A DNA stretch of 64,000 nt, taken from Pseudomonas sp. N40(2020). GTDB lineage: Bacteria; Pseudomonadota; Gammaproteobacteria; Pseudomonadales; Pseudomonadaceae. This document shows, one piece after another, positions 18,645 through 27,763 of the stretch. The notes under the pieces were generated by a model that worked only from the letters and a program-made list of their open reading frames with translations, was not told where the DNA came from and did not search any database. The stretch covers positions 52,958 through 116,957 of the forward strand of contig NZ_JACSZV010000014.1 of NCBI RefSeq assembly GCF_014472415.1. The letters are read 5' to 3'. A program made the translations under genes and the position numbers. Every line of letters starts with the position of its first letter. Positions within the stretch are counted from its first letter, which is position 1.

Positions 18645-19436
18645 TCATTTAATAGCCGCAAAACCCTCTATCTGATCCGGCCACGCCGTCAACACTTCAA
18701 ACCCGGTCTCCGTCACCGCCACCATATGCTCCCACTGCGCCGACAGCGACCCGTCCCTGGTCAGCACGGTCCAGCCGTCCGGCATGTTCTTCACATGACG
18801 CTTGCCGGCATTGAGCATTGGCTCGATGGTGAAGATCATCCCGGCCTTGAGCTTCATCCCCTGATTCGGGAAACCGTAATGCAGGATCTGCGGTTCATCG
18901 TGGTAGATCTTGCCGATGCCGTGCCCGCAATACTCGCGCACCACGCTGAAGCCTTCTTTCTCCGCCAGGCTCTGAATCGCATGGCCGATATCCCCCAGCG
19001 TCGCACCCGGGCGCACGGCGCGGATACCGGCGCACATGGCGTCGTAGGTGGTCTTGATCAGATGCTGCGCCTCAGGCGTAGCCTCCCCGACCACATACAT
19101 GCGGCTGGTGTCGCCAAACCAGCCATCCTTGATCACGGCGATGTCGAGGTTGACGATGTCACCATCCTTCAACGGTGTGCCTGACGGAATGCCGTGGCAC
19201 ACCACGTCGTTGACCGAGGCACAGACGGTTTTCGGGAAGCCGTGGTAGCCGACGTTGGCCGGAACGGCTTTTTGCACATTGACGATGTAGTCGTTGCATA
19301 GCCGATCCAGTTCATCGGTGGTCACGCCAGCCTTGACGTGGGGCACCAGCATCGCCAGTACCTCGGCGGCGAGTTGGCCAGCGGCGCGCGATTGCGCGAT
19401 CTCGGCCGTGGTGTTGATCTTGATCTGGTTTCTCAT
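18645..19436 (-). CDS. map: Type I methionine aminopeptidase, accessory copy
   Basis: A 263-residue MetAP that removes the initiator methionine from nascent proteins. All five metal ligands are in recognisable segments: the Asp pair in NLDIAVIKDGWFGDTSRM, the His in EYCGHGIGKIYHDEP, and the Glu residues in GMIFTIEPML and QWEHMVAV. It is complete and probably active. The start is fixed by a four-base overlap with the upstream ParD-like gene. It is not next to rpsB/tsf, where the housekeeping map gene usually lies in pseudomonads, so this is likely a second copy. Confidence 0.92.
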   Translation of the reverse strand: MRNQIKINTTAEIAQSRAAGQLAAEVLAMLVPHVKAGVTTDELDRLCNDYIVNVQKAVPANVGYHGFPKTVCASVNDVVCHGIPSGTPLKDGDIVNLDIAVIKDGWFGDTSRMYVVGEATPEAQHLIKTTYDAMCAGIRAVRPGATLGDIGHAIQSLAEKEGFSVVREYCGHGIGKIYHDEPQILHYGFPNQGMKLKAGMIFTIEPMLNAGKRHVKNMPDGWTVLTRDGSLSAQWEHMVAVTETGFEVLTAWPDQIEGFAAIK

Positions 19437-19660
19437 GCGCTGACGGCTTCCTGAGTCAGTTGTTGCAAATCCAGCCCACCGTTCTGCTCGGCGCGAATCA
19501 GCAAGCGGCAAATGGCACTGTGGTCGAGGTTGGGGTGCAGCTCGGCGAGCATGCCGATGCGCATCCAGTGCTCGGCCTGCGCGTTGATCGAGCGGCTGAG
19601 TGCATTGCTGGAGATGCGCAGATTTTCGTGCATGTCCTCTGAAATTTTGACGATGCCCAT
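19433..19660 (-). CDS. ParD-like antitoxin-family protein (PF11903 type)
   Basis: A 75-residue protein: MGIVKISEDMHENLRISSNA starts a ribbon-helix-helix-like DNA-binding region, followed by SRSINAQAEHWMRIGMLAE. This fits the ParD_like antitoxin family. No toxin gene accompanies it; instead its stop overlaps the methionine aminopeptidase start, so the two are translationally coupled. An inverted repeat at 19672-19695 directly upstream is a plausible autoregulatory site. It may control map expression rather than neutralise a toxin; this is inference. Confidence 0.75.
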   Translation of the reverse strand: MGIVKISEDMHENLRISSNALSRSINAQAEHWMRIGMLAELHPNLDHSAICRLLIRAEQNGGLDLQQLTQEAVSA

Positions 19661-19671
19661 AGTCGAATCCG

Positions 19672-19695
19672 ATACGAAGTGTATATGGATCGTAT
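19672..19695. promoter_or_regulatory. Candidate operator upstream of the ParD-like/map operon
   Basis: Arms ATACGA (19672) and TCGTAT (19690) are inverted across 12 AT-rich bases. The site sits 12 bases upstream of the ParD-like start codon, as expected for autorepression by a ribbon-helix-helix protein. Confidence 0.4.
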
Positions 19696-19727
19696 ATTAG
19701 CCAAGCCTTTCGGAAGATTGCAAACCC

Positions 19728-20585
19728 TCAGCTGAGGGCCGCATCAAAAAACGATGAGATGAGCCGACTCGAGCGCCGCTCCGCCAGGCAGTACAGATAG
19801 GTCTCGGTATAGAGCTGATCGTCTTCGATACGGATGGTGCGGATGTTCGGATCCGCAATGAATTCCGCCTCGGACACCACGCCCAAGCCCAACCCACGCA
19901 CTACCGCCTCCCGTAGCGCCTCGCGGCTGCCGATTTCCATGGCGATACGCGGTTTGACCTGTGCCGCGTTGAGTGCCTGCTCAAGCACCAGTCGCGTAGT
20001 CGAACCGGGCTCGCGTTGCAACAAACGCTGCCCCTGCAGTTCTTCCAGCCGCACGCTTCCACGATTGGCCAGCGGATGCTCATGATGGGCAAAAAGGATG
20101 ATCGCGTGCCGCGCATAACGCACCGCACACAACGCCGGATCATCGTGACGACCGGCCAGCACCGCAATGTCGGTCACGTAGTTTTCCAGATCCGACAACA
20201 CCTGCGCCGAGTTGCCCACGCGGATCGACACGTCGATACCCGGATGCTGTTGCAGATAGCTGTCGACCATCTCGATCACATGAAACGGCCCTACCGCGCC
20301 AACCTTTAGCTGACCACTGTCGAGCCGCCCGGAGTCGCGCAGCAGGTTATGCGCTTCCAGTTCCAGCAAGGCGATGCGCTGCGCAATCGGCAGCAATTGC
20401 CGACCAACGTCCGACAGCTAAATGCGCCGCCCACGGCGATGAAACAACTCGACGTTGTGCTGGCGCTCCAGGCTTTGTACCTGCGTGGTCAAGGTCGGCT
20501 GGCTGAGCCCCGTGGCCCTCGCACCGGCACTGAAACTGCAGTGGCGAGCAACGGCGAGGAAGGCCCGCAGTTTGGCGCTGGACAT
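19728..20585 (-). pseudogene. LysR-type regulator interrupted by one in-frame amber codon
   Basis: From the ATG at 20585 the frame reads MSSAKLRAFLAVARHCSFSA, a normal LysR helix-turn-helix, through LFHRRGRRI. It then meets TAG at 20420-20418 (codon 56) and continues without any shift as LSDVGRQLLPIAQRIALLE through an intact effector domain to 19728. LysR proteins usually have Glu or Thr at this point, and one GAG-to-TAG change explains the stop. The full protein would be 285 residues. Re-initiation at the TTG at 20396 would give only the ligand domain. It is divergent from phnD and was presumably its regulator. Alternatives are a sequencing error or amber suppression. Confidence 0.88.
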
Positions 20586-20614
20586 CCATAGACTCCATCA
20601 ATAGTTAAGTACGG

Positions 20615-20654
20615 ATTCGCATATTGAATTGATTGAATGACTGTCACGTGACAG
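20615..20654. promoter_or_regulatory. LysR-type box and palindrome in the phnD promoter
   Basis: ATTC-N7-GAAT (20615-20629) is a typical LysR inverted repeat with T-N11-A geometry. CTGTCACGTGACAG (20641-20654) is a perfect 14-base palindrome. Both lie between the broken LysR gene and phnD. The palindrome contains one Pho-box-like half (CTGTCAC) but no second direct repeat, so it is not a Pho box. Confidence 0.4.
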
Positions 20655-20694
20655 ACCTAGCCTGTGGCAAATCCCAACCACACCGTGGAATGCC

Positions 20695-21561
20695 ATGAAA
20701 ACAATCAAGCAGTTTCTGCGTGCCGCCAGTCTCACCGTGCTTGCCCTGAGCGCCAGCCATGTCTGGGCCAAAGACAAACTGACCATTGGCCTGATCCCGT
20801 CCGAAGATTCCCAGGCGATGATCGAAGCGAGCAAGCAAGTGCTCGACGATCTGCAAAGCAAAATCGGCATGCCGGTCGTGCCGTTCGTGGCCACCGACTA
20901 CAACGGCATCATCGAAGCGCTGCGCTCGGGCAAACTCGACGTCGCCTACCTGGGGCCGTTCTCGTATGTGCTGGCGACCTCGGTGGCCGATGTCGAAGCG
21001 TTCTCTGTGGCCGTCACCAAGAAGACCGGTCAGAGCGCTTACAAAAGTGTGATTCTGGCGCGCAAGGACAGCGGCATTCAATCCCTGGCAGATCTCAAGG
21101 GCCATACCTTCGCGTTCGTCGACCCGAGTTCGGCATCAGGGCACCTGTTTCCCAAGGCAGGTCTTGAGCAGGCCGGTTTTGCCCCGGACGGCTTGTTCAA
21201 AAGGGTGATTTTTTCCGGCTCCCATGACGCCAGCATCCTTGCTGTCGAGAATAAAAAAGTCGACGCCGCCGCTGTCGCCGACCGCATATTTGCCAGTGCC
21301 GTAGCCAAAGGCGTGGTGAAGCAGGATGACTTCGAAGTGGTCTGGAGTTCGAAGCCGATTCCTGAGTCGCCGATGGTCTGGCGCAAGGCGCTGGATCCTG
21401 AGCTGAAGCAGAAAATCGCCGCCGCACTCGCCTCGATCAAGGATGTGCCGTGGGGCGATCAGGGTGTACTCAATGGCTTCCAGCCCACTACGGACGCGGC
21501 TTACGACGTAGTGCGCGAAACCGCCAAGGTGCTCGATCTCGATTTGCGGAGCATGAAATGA
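20695..21561 (+). CDS. phnD: Phosphonate/phosphite ABC transporter substrate-binding protein
   Basis: A 288-residue exported protein (signal peptide ending SASHVWA). KLTIGLIPSEDSQAMIEASK, SGKLDVAYLGPFSYVLA and FVDPSSASGHLFPKAGL are the PhnD/PtxB/HtxB family ligand-site segments. These proteins bind phosphonates or phosphite in the periplasm. The gene overlaps phnC by four bases. Context (PhnX downstream) favours a phosphonate ligand such as 2-aminoethyl- or 2-hydroxyethylphosphonate. Confidence 0.88.
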   Translation: MKTIKQFLRAASLTVLALSASHVWAKDKLTIGLIPSEDSQAMIEASKQVLDDLQSKIGMPVVPFVATDYNGIIEALRSGKLDVAYLGPFSYVLATSVADVEAFSVAVTKKTGQSAYKSVILARKDSGIQSLADLKGHTFAFVDPSSASGHLFPKAGLEQAGFAPDGLFKRVIFSGSHDASILAVENKKVDAAAVADRIFASAVAKGVVKQDDFEVVWSSKPIPESPMVWRKALDPELKQKIAAALASIKDVPWGDQGVLNGFQPTTDAAYDVVRETAKVLDLDLRSMK

Positions 21562-22349
21562 TCAGCATCCGCCAACTCACCAAGCATTACGGCAGCAACA
21601 CGGTATTGCGCGGCATTGACCTGGAGGTCGGTGCCGGGGAATTCGTCGTGGTGCTGGGTCAGTCCGGCGCCGGAAAGTCGACCTTGCTGCGCTGCATTAA
21701 TCGCTTGGCGCAAGCCGACAGCGGCACGCTGAGCGTGGCCGGCATCGATGCCCTCACCTGCCCCGACACCACTGTGCTGCGCCGTGAAGTGGCGATGATT
21801 TTTCAGCACCACAACGTCGTGCCGCGCCTGAGCGTATTGAAGAATGTGCTGACCGGCCGCCTCGGTTCGGTGGGCACGTTCGCCTCGATCCTGCAGCTGT
21901 TTCGCCGTGACGACGTAGCGCTGGCCATGCAGTGCCTGGAGCGCGTCGAACTCGCGCACAAGTCCCGCGAGCGAACCGACTCGTTGTCCGGCGGACAGAA
22001 GCAGCGCGTCGGGATTGCCCGCGCGCTGGCCCAACGACCGAAGGTGATTCTGGCTGATGAACCGATCGCCAGCCTCGACCCGAAAACCGCGCGACTGGTC
22101 TTGCAGTACCTGCGCGATGCCACTCGCGAGCTGGGCATCACCGTGTTGTGCAATCTGCATCAGGTCGAATACGCCCGCGAGTTCGGCGACCGCGTGGTCG
22201 GCCTGGCTCACGGCAACCTGGTGTTCGACGGCAAAGCCTCGAGTATGACCGACGCGGATCTGGCACGAATCTATCCGGGCCAGCCTTCGGAGCTACCTGC
22301 AGACACCCTGACGCCCACCCTGACCTACTGCGCCGCATCGAGGGCCTGA
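21558..22349 (+). CDS. phnC: Phosphonate ABC transporter ATP-binding protein
   Basis: A 263-residue ATPase. MISIRQLTKHYGSNTVLRGI opens the domain, Walker A is GQSGAGKST, the signature is SLSGGQKQRVGIARAL and Walker B is VILADEPIASLD. The start is fixed by the ATGA overlap with phnD. Typical PhnC length. It energises uptake through PhnE. Confidence 0.9.
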   Translation: MISIRQLTKHYGSNTVLRGIDLEVGAGEFVVVLGQSGAGKSTLLRCINRLAQADSGTLSVAGIDALTCPDTTVLRREVAMIFQHHNVVPRLSVLKNVLTGRLGSVGTFASILQLFRRDDVALAMQCLERVELAHKSRERTDSLSGGQKQRVGIARALAQRPKVILADEPIASLDPKTARLVLQYLRDATRELGITVLCNLHQVEYAREFGDRVVGLAHGNLVFDGKASSMTDADLARIYPGQPSELPADTLTPTLTYCAASRA

Positions 22350-22351
22350 AC

Positions 22352-23170
22352 ATGCAATCGCAAAACTATCAGTGGGTTGGCAATCGCCCCCGTGGCACAC
22401 GCAGTTGGCTGACCACCGGTGCCATCGTCCTGATCGTGTTGTGGACGCTGAACTGGAGCGCTCAAGGTGCCCAACTCAGCATGGGAGAACTGGCCGCCGG
22501 ATTGCCGCAGATTGGCGACTTTCTCTCGCGCACTTTTCCACCCGATCTGAGCATCCTGCCGCGTCTGGTCGCACCCGCCGTGGAAACCTTGCAGATCGCC
22601 ATATGGGGCACGTTGCTCGGAGTGCTACTGGCGATTCCTCTGTCGTTTCTCGCGGCGCGCAATCTCAGTCGCAATCGACTGGTGTTCCACCTCACCCGGC
22701 AGGTGCTGAATTTCACTCGCAGCATCAATGAACTGATCCTCGCGCTGATCTTCGTATCGGCGGTCGGTCTCGGCCCGTTTCCCGGTGTGCTGGCGCTGGC
22801 GCTGCATGGCCTTGGCATGCTCGGCAAGTTCTTCGCCGAGAGCATTGAAGAGATTGATCAAGGCCCGATTGAAGCGCTGCAAGCGACCGGTGCGCGGCCG
22901 TTGCAGGTAATCGTGTTTGGCGTATTGCCGCAGGTGATCACTGCGTGGATTGCCGTGATTCTCTACCGCTTCGAGGTCAATCTGCGTTCGGCCACCGTGC
23001 TTGGAATGGTCGGCGCTGGCGGCCTGGGTTTCGAACTGGTGAGCAGTCTCAAACTGTTCAAGTACCAGGAAACAGCCACCTGCATCATCGTCATCACTTT
23101 CATGGTGATCGTCGCCGATGCAGTGTCGAGCCGGCTACGCGCAGCGATCCAGAGCGGTTCAGCCCATTAG
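22352..23170 (+). CDS. phnE: Phosphonate ABC transporter permease
   Basis: A 272-residue permease with about six helices. TRSINELILALIFVSAVGLG and the EAA-like loop EALQATGARPLQVIVFGVLP are characteristic of PhnE. It starts two bases after the phnC stop. One permease gene forms a homodimeric channel in this family, so the importer is complete with phnD and phnC. Confidence 0.88.
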   Translation: MQSQNYQWVGNRPRGTRSWLTTGAIVLIVLWTLNWSAQGAQLSMGELAAGLPQIGDFLSRTFPPDLSILPRLVAPAVETLQIAIWGTLLGVLLAIPLSFLAARNLSRNRLVFHLTRQVLNFTRSINELILALIFVSAVGLGPFPGVLALALHGLGMLGKFFAESIEEIDQGPIEALQATGARPLQVIVFGVLPQVITAWIAVILYRFEVNLRSATVLGMVGAGGLGFELVSSLKLFKYQETATCIIVITFMVIVADAVSSRLRAAIQSGSAH

Positions 23171-23279
23171 CAGCGGTTTTTATCGGTCCAGCCGATTCAA
23201 ACCTGCGATTTATCGATTTGTGCCGTTGTCAGCCACCATCGAGTATGTGGCCACATGACAACAACAAGAAGGATCCACC

Positions 23280-24371
23280 ATGACTGCCCGCTTCCAGAAC
23301 CCCGTCGATACCCGTTTCGGCTGGGGCAGCCTGCAAGACCTTGCCACCATTACCGAACAGCAAACCGTCGCCCTCGTAACCTTTCCCGAGGCACGTGGAC
23401 TGGGGCTGGTGGATCGCCTGCAAGCTCTGCTTGGTGATCGTCTGGTCTACATTTTCGAAGACGTCCAACCGAATCCCGACGTCGCGCATTTGCGCAGCAC
23501 GTATGAGGATTTCTGGCAGCGCGCCGGTGGATGCGACGTGGTGCTCGCCGTCGGTGGCGGCAGTGCCATCGACACCGCCAAGGCGTTGATCGTGGGCACC
23601 GAGTCCGGGCGTTTCGATGAATTTCTGGCCTTGCTCGCGACCGGCCAGCCCTTCATTCCAGCTCGCTGCAAACAGCTGATTGCCGCGCCGACCACCGCTG
23701 GCACCGGCAGTGAAGTAACGCCTTGGGCGACGATCTGGGACAGCGCCAGCCACAAAAAATACTCGCTGCACCTGGAATGCACTTGGCCGCGTGTGGCAAT
23801 CATCGACCCTCAACTGATGCTCACCGTGCCCGCCAGCGTCACCGTTTCAACCGGGCTCGACGCACTGTCCCATGCGCTGGAGTCAATCTGGAACGTCAAC
23901 GCCAACCCGGTCTCCGACACTTTCGCGATTTCTGCCATCGAAGACATCCTCGAATGCCTGCCACAGCTACAGCAGGACTTGTCCAGCCAGGAGCTGCGCA
24001 CGCGTATGGCGCTGGCCGCGCTCAAGGCCGGGCTGGCGTTTTCCAACACCAAAACCGCGTTGGCGCATTCGATTTCCTACGAAATGACCCTGCGTCACGG
24101 TCTGCCTCACGGCATCGCCTGCTCCTTCACCTTGCCGCTGGTGCTGGGTCTGGCCTGGGGGCATGACGTCACCCGCGACCGCACCCTGCAGCGGGTATTC
24201 GGTGAGGATTTGCCCAAGGCTCAACAGCAATTGCGCGAGTTCCTCCATGCCTTGGGCGTGAAGACCGAATTCGCCGACTACGGGGTCTCGGCCAAGGACG
24301 CCGAAGCCATCATTCACCTGGCGATGCAGGGCGCGCGCGGCAAGAACTTCATCGGTTCCCAAGCCGCCTGA
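23280..24371 (+). CDS. Iron-containing (group III) alcohol dehydrogenase, phosphonoacetaldehyde-type
   Basis: A 363-residue Fe-ADH. The NAD-binding GGGSAIDTAKAL, the TAGTGSEVT loop and metal ligands in TGLDALSHALES (Asp, His), SISYEMTLRHGLPHG (His, His) are present. Related enzymes interconvert phosphonoacetaldehyde and 2-hydroxyethylphosphonate. Set between a phosphonate importer and PhnX, the simplest role is oxidation of hydroxyethylphosphonate to phosphonoacetaldehyde, which PhnX then cleaves. It begins 109 bases after phnE and may share the operon. Substrate assignment is inference from context. Confidence 0.8.
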   Translation: MTARFQNPVDTRFGWGSLQDLATITEQQTVALVTFPEARGLGLVDRLQALLGDRLVYIFEDVQPNPDVAHLRSTYEDFWQRAGGCDVVLAVGGGSAIDTAKALIVGTESGRFDEFLALLATGQPFIPARCKQLIAAPTTAGTGSEVTPWATIWDSASHKKYSLHLECTWPRVAIIDPQLMLTVPASVTVSTGLDALSHALESIWNVNANPVSDTFAISAIEDILECLPQLQQDLSSQELRTRMALAALKAGLAFSNTKTALAHSISYEMTLRHGLPHGIACSFTLPLVLGLAWGHDVTRDRTLQRVFGEDLPKAQQQLREFLHALGVKTEFADYGVSAKDAEAIIHLAMQGARGKNFIGSQAA

Positions 24372-24502
24372 CGTCAGCCGATCCCTCAACCGCTGAAGCA
24401 CAGCCGGCGGCGTAAGACGCTGCGGTGATTTCCTGTCGCACCAAAAAAGAGTGCACCCGTCGTCGACAACCGACGGGAATCCACAACAATAAGGAAAAGA
24501 TC

Positions 24503-25798
24503 ATGAATCGTGCAGAAACAATGCCTGGTCTCGCCGTAAGTTCTGCCTCGTTCCGGGTTGCGCAGTGGCGCATGCTGCTGGCGGCGATGTTCTGTTACCT
24601 GTTTTTCTATACCGGGAGGCAGACCTTCGGTTTTGCCATTCCGGGAATTCAGGCCGAGTTCGGCCTGAGCAAGGAAACCCTCGGCTGGGTGTCTGCTGCG
24701 ATGTTGTGGGCCTACGCCATCGGCCAGGCTATCAACGGTAACCTCGCCGACAAATTCGGCGGCCGGAAGATCATGACCCTTGGTGCGGTGCTGTCCTGCG
24801 GCGCCAACTGGGTGACCAGTTTTGCTGGCGGCTTCGCCAGCCTGATTCTGCCGTGGGGCGTGAATGGCTACTTCCAGGCATTGGGCTGGGCGCCGGGCGG
24901 TCGACTGATTGCCAATTGGTGGGCGGCCGGTGAGCGCGGCAAGGTCTACGGTTTCTACACGTTTGCCGCCGGATGCGCTTCGATCCTCTCCTACGTCACT
25001 TCCATCGTCGTGCTGGAAGTGCTGCAACTTGAATGGCGCTGGATCTTCCGCCTGCCGGTGCTGCTGATGCTCGCCGGCGGGATCATCTTTTACCTCGTCG
25101 CCCGTGAACGTCCGCAGGATCTCGGCTTCCAGCCCGTAGCCGATACCGGCGTTGCCAACGCCGACGATAAACATCAGGAAGCGGCACAGGGCGAAGCCGA
25201 GTCATCGGGACAACGTTACAAAGCCGTGCTGAAGAATCCCCGCCTGCTGATCGCCGCGCTGTCGCTGGGCTTTCAAAACGCCGCACGCTACGGCTTGATC
25301 GTCTGGGTGCCGGTGCATTTTCTCGGCGCTGACTGGAAAAGTGGTGACGGCATGATCGACCCGAAATGGATCACCGTCGCCCTCCCGGTCGGTATGGCGG
25401 TCGGTGCTTTGAGCAACGGCTGGGTGTCGGACAAACTCTTCGGCTCCAAGCGTTACCTGGCGATCATGCTCTACATGTTCCTCGGTGCCGCGACCAGCCT
25501 GTGGATGTGGAGCCTGCCGCCGCACAGCCTGATCGGGCTGGTCGCCCTGTTCCTCTGCGGTTTCTTCGTCTACGGGCCGGCCTCGAGTTTCTGGGCACTG
25601 TGCCCGGATCTGGTCGGCGCCAAACGCGCCGGTACCGCGACCGGGATCATGAACTTCTCGTCCTACCTGTTCGCCGGGCTGGCCGAACCATTGATTGGTC
25701 GTCTGCTTGACTCCACGGCAAATACGTCTCTCATCTTCATAGTGGTCACCAGCGCCTGCCTGTGCAGCGCGGCGGTGGCAATGTTCATCCGACGCTGA
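24503..25798 (+). CDS. MFS transporter, organophosphate:phosphate antiporter (OPA, GlpT-like) family
   Basis: A 431-residue, 12-helix permease. YTGRQTFGFAIPGIQAEFGL, GRKIMTLGAVLSCGANWVTS and GWAPGGRLIANWWAAGERGK match the OPA family that exchanges phosphate esters for inorganic phosphate. The start at 24503 follows AAGGAAAAGATC. In a locus that releases phosphate from phosphonates, it could import a phosphonate in exchange for the phosphate released. A second uptake route beside PhnCDE is unusual and may widen the substrate range. Confidence 0.85.
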   Translation: MNRAETMPGLAVSSASFRVAQWRMLLAAMFCYLFFYTGRQTFGFAIPGIQAEFGLSKETLGWVSAAMLWAYAIGQAINGNLADKFGGRKIMTLGAVLSCGANWVTSFAGGFASLILPWGVNGYFQALGWAPGGRLIANWWAAGERGKVYGFYTFAAGCASILSYVTSIVVLEVLQLEWRWIFRLPVLLMLAGGIIFYLVARERPQDLGFQPVADTGVANADDKHQEAAQGEAESSGQRYKAVLKNPRLLIAALSLGFQNAARYGLIVWVPVHFLGADWKSGDGMIDPKWITVALPVGMAVGALSNGWVSDKLFGSKRYLAIMLYMFLGAATSLWMWSLPPHSLIGLVALFLCGFFVYGPASSFWALCPDLVGAKRAGTATGIMNFSSYLFAGLAEPLIGRLLDSTANTSLIFIVVTSACLCSAAVAMFIRR

Positions 25799-25808
25799 CG
25801 GGGCTTGC

Positions 25809-26681
25809 ATGTACCAGTATCACAAGTGGTTGCGTTCGTTTCACGCAGTGGCCAAAACCGGCAGCTTCACCCTTGCCGCCGAGTATCTCAGTGTCGGTCA
25901 GCCGACCGTCAGCGAGCAGGTCAATGCGCTGGAGAAAACCTTCTCGGTGGAACTGTTCCATCGCCGTGGACGCTACATCGAGATGAGCGCCGCCGGGCAC
26001 AAGCTGTACGCAATCACTCAAGGCCTGTTCGGTCAGGAAGACGAAGCGGTGCAACTGTTGCAAAGCTTTAAACAACGCAAGAACGGCATGCTGCGTCTCG
26101 GCGCAGTGTCGCCGCCAATAGCCATGAACCTGACGTACGAACTGATGCAACAGCACCCGGATATCGAACTGGAAACGTCGTTTTCCTCGGAAAAGGAAAC
26201 CCTGGCCCGGTTGTTCAACTTCGATATCGACGTGGCGATTCTGGCGCTGTCGGAATTCGACCAGCGCTTCCATACGCGCCTGTATCACCGTTATCCGATC
26301 ATTGCCGTGGTACGTGATGACCACCCGTGGGCCAGCCAGGCACAGGTACACGTCAACGAAATCAGCCGCGAAAAATGGGTGCTGCGCGAGAAGAGCTCGC
26401 GCACCCGGCAACTGGTGGAAGAAAGCTGCAAGCGCCTGGGCGTAGAGCTCAACTGCGTCATGCAGTTGAACAGCCGCGAAGCGATTGTGCACGCGATTGC
26501 CAAAGGCATCGGGATTGGCCTGGTGTCCGCTGTCGAGTACACCGAAACCCCGGGAACAAGACCCATCACTTTTGTCGATCACCCTTTTTCCATCGAATAC
26601 CACTTGTGCTGTCTTGGCATCCGCAGGAACCGACCGGTGATCGCTGAGCTGTTCGATTCGGATTCGCCGTTGGTCACCTGA
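25809..26681 (+). CDS. LysR-family transcriptional regulator, intact
   Basis: A 290-residue LTTR. The HTH lies at about residues 5-65 ([20 protein letters not shown]) and the effector domain at 90-285. It starts 11 bases after the transporter stop and precedes phnX by 82 bases, so it is probably cotranscribed. It resembles the LysR regulators found with PhnX/PhnW genes. With the other LysR gene of the locus broken, this is the only intact regulator here. Confidence 0.88.
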   Translation: MYQYHKWLRSFHAVAKTGSFTLAAEYLSVGQPTVSEQVNALEKTFSVELFHRRGRYIEMSAAGHKLYAITQGLFGQEDEAVQLLQSFKQRKNGMLRLGAVSPPIAMNLTYELMQQHPDIELETSFSSEKETLARLFNFDIDVAILALSEFDQRFHTRLYHRYPIIAVVRDDHPWASQAQVHVNEISREKWVLREKSSRTRQLVEESCKRLGVELNCVMQLNSREAIVHAIAKGIGIGLVSAVEYTETPGTRPITFVDHPFSIEYHLCCLGIRRNRPVIAELFDSDSPLVT

Positions 26682-26763
26682 CTCGACCGCCACGCTTATC
26701 CCTGACCCGCCCTCCCTCAACACCGAGGGACGGCCAACGCTTACCCGAAAACGGAGATTGACC

Positions 26764-27591
26764 ATGCAGTACAACCAACCGACTCACCTGCAAGCCGCCG
26801 TCCTCGACTGGGCCGGCACCGTTGTCGATTTCGGCTCGTTTGCGCCGACACAGATTTTCGTCGAGGCTTTTGCCGAGTTCGGCGTGGCGGTGTCGCTGGA
26901 AGAGGCGCGCGGCCCGATGGGCATGGGCAAATGGGATCACATCCGCACCCTGTGCAACCTGCCGCAGATTGCCGAACGTTATCGCGCCGCCTTCGACCGC
27001 CTGCCGACTGACGAAGACGTTACTGCCATCTACGAACGCTTCATGCCACTGCAGATCGAGAAAATCGCCCTGCATTCGGCGTTGATCCCCGGCGCACTCC
27101 AGGCCATTGCCACTCTGCGTGACAAGGGCTTGAAAATCGGCTCGTGCTCCGGTTATCCGTCGGTGGTGATGGCCAAGGTCGTCGAGCTGGCGCGTGAGAA
27201 CGGCTACGTTGCCGATCACGTCGTCGCCACCGACGAAGTGCCCAATGGTCGGCCGTTTCCGGCGCAGGCGCTGGCCAATGTAATTGCTCTGGGCGTGGAT
27301 GACGTGGCGGCATGCGTTAAAGTCGATGACACCTGGCCGGGTATTCTCGAAGGTCGCAGCGCCGGTATGTGGACGGTGGCGTTGACATGTTCCGGCAACG
27401 CACTGGGCCTGACCTACGAGCAATACAAGGCGCTGCCGTCGGATCGACTCGCCGAAGAGCGCGCACGAATCAGCGAGATGTTTGCCCCTTCACGTCCGCA
27501 CTATCTGATCGACACCATCGCCGAATTGCCCGACGTGATTGAAGATATCAATGCTCGTCTTGCCCGAGGCGAAACTCCGCAGGGTTGCTGA
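26764..27591 (+). CDS. phnX: Phosphonoacetaldehyde hydrolase (phosphonatase)
   Basis: A 275-residue HAD-superfamily enzyme that cleaves phosphonoacetaldehyde to acetaldehyde and phosphate. The nucleophile Asp15 is in LDWAGT and the Schiff-base Lys56 in MGMGKWDHI, with GSCSGYPS and [10 protein letters not shown] completing the HAD site. Length equals known PhnX proteins. ATG 26764 has GGAG seven bases upstream; a TTG at 26758 is less likely. The usual partner PhnW (2-aminoethylphosphonate transaminase) is absent from the window, whereas an Fe-ADH is present. Confidence 0.95.
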   Translation: MQYNQPTHLQAAVLDWAGTVVDFGSFAPTQIFVEAFAEFGVAVSLEEARGPMGMGKWDHIRTLCNLPQIAERYRAAFDRLPTDEDVTAIYERFMPLQIEKIALHSALIPGALQAIATLRDKGLKIGSCSGYPSVVMAKVVELARENGYVADHVVATDEVPNGRPFPAQALANVIALGVDDVAACVKVDDTWPGILEGRSAGMWTVALTCSGNALGLTYEQYKALPSDRLAEERARISEMFAPSRPHYLIDTIAELPDVIEDINARLARGETPQGC

Positions 27592-27600
27592 GCCAATCCT

Positions 27601-27687
27601 CTGCTGGAGCTGTGGAAGGCTGCGATCTCTTGATCCTGATCTAAAAACATCAAAAGATCGTTGCCTTTGGCAGTTCAACACGCAGGG
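27601..27687. repeat. Decayed AGGAGCTG-class REP repeat
   Basis: GGAGCTGTGGAAGGCTGCGA and, inverted, TCGTTGCCTTTGGCAG with an AT-rich centre resemble the intact element at 10813 with several substitutions. Confidence 0.55.
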
Positions 27688-27705
27688 GTGCATCAAATCC
27701 GGGGC

Positions 27706-27757
27706 AAAAAAAAGCTGCCAGGAAGGCAGCAGAAACTTTAAGAACACGCGATGTGTT
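27706..27757 (-). ncRNA. Candidate Pho-controlled small RNA (about 52 nt)
   Basis: On the minus strand, the predicted start near 27757 is followed by hairpin AACAC-ATCGC-GTGTT (27757-27743), a single-stranded linker TCTTAAAGTTTCT, and an intrinsic terminator with stem GCTGCC/GGCAGC (27730-27714) and eight Us (27713-27706). No start codon lies in the transcript and no minus-strand gene exists for the terminator to serve. Immediately upstream is a perfect Pho box. The layout (5' hairpin, linker, Rho-independent terminator) is that of an Hfq-type regulatory RNA, but it is very short. Transcription is unproven. Confidence 0.5.
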
Positions 27758-27763
27758 GACCCA

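Noticed and set aside
20641..20654. Pho box upstream of phnD
   Set aside because: CTGTCACGTGACAG is an inverted, not direct, repeat; no second CTGTCAT lies at 11-base phase.
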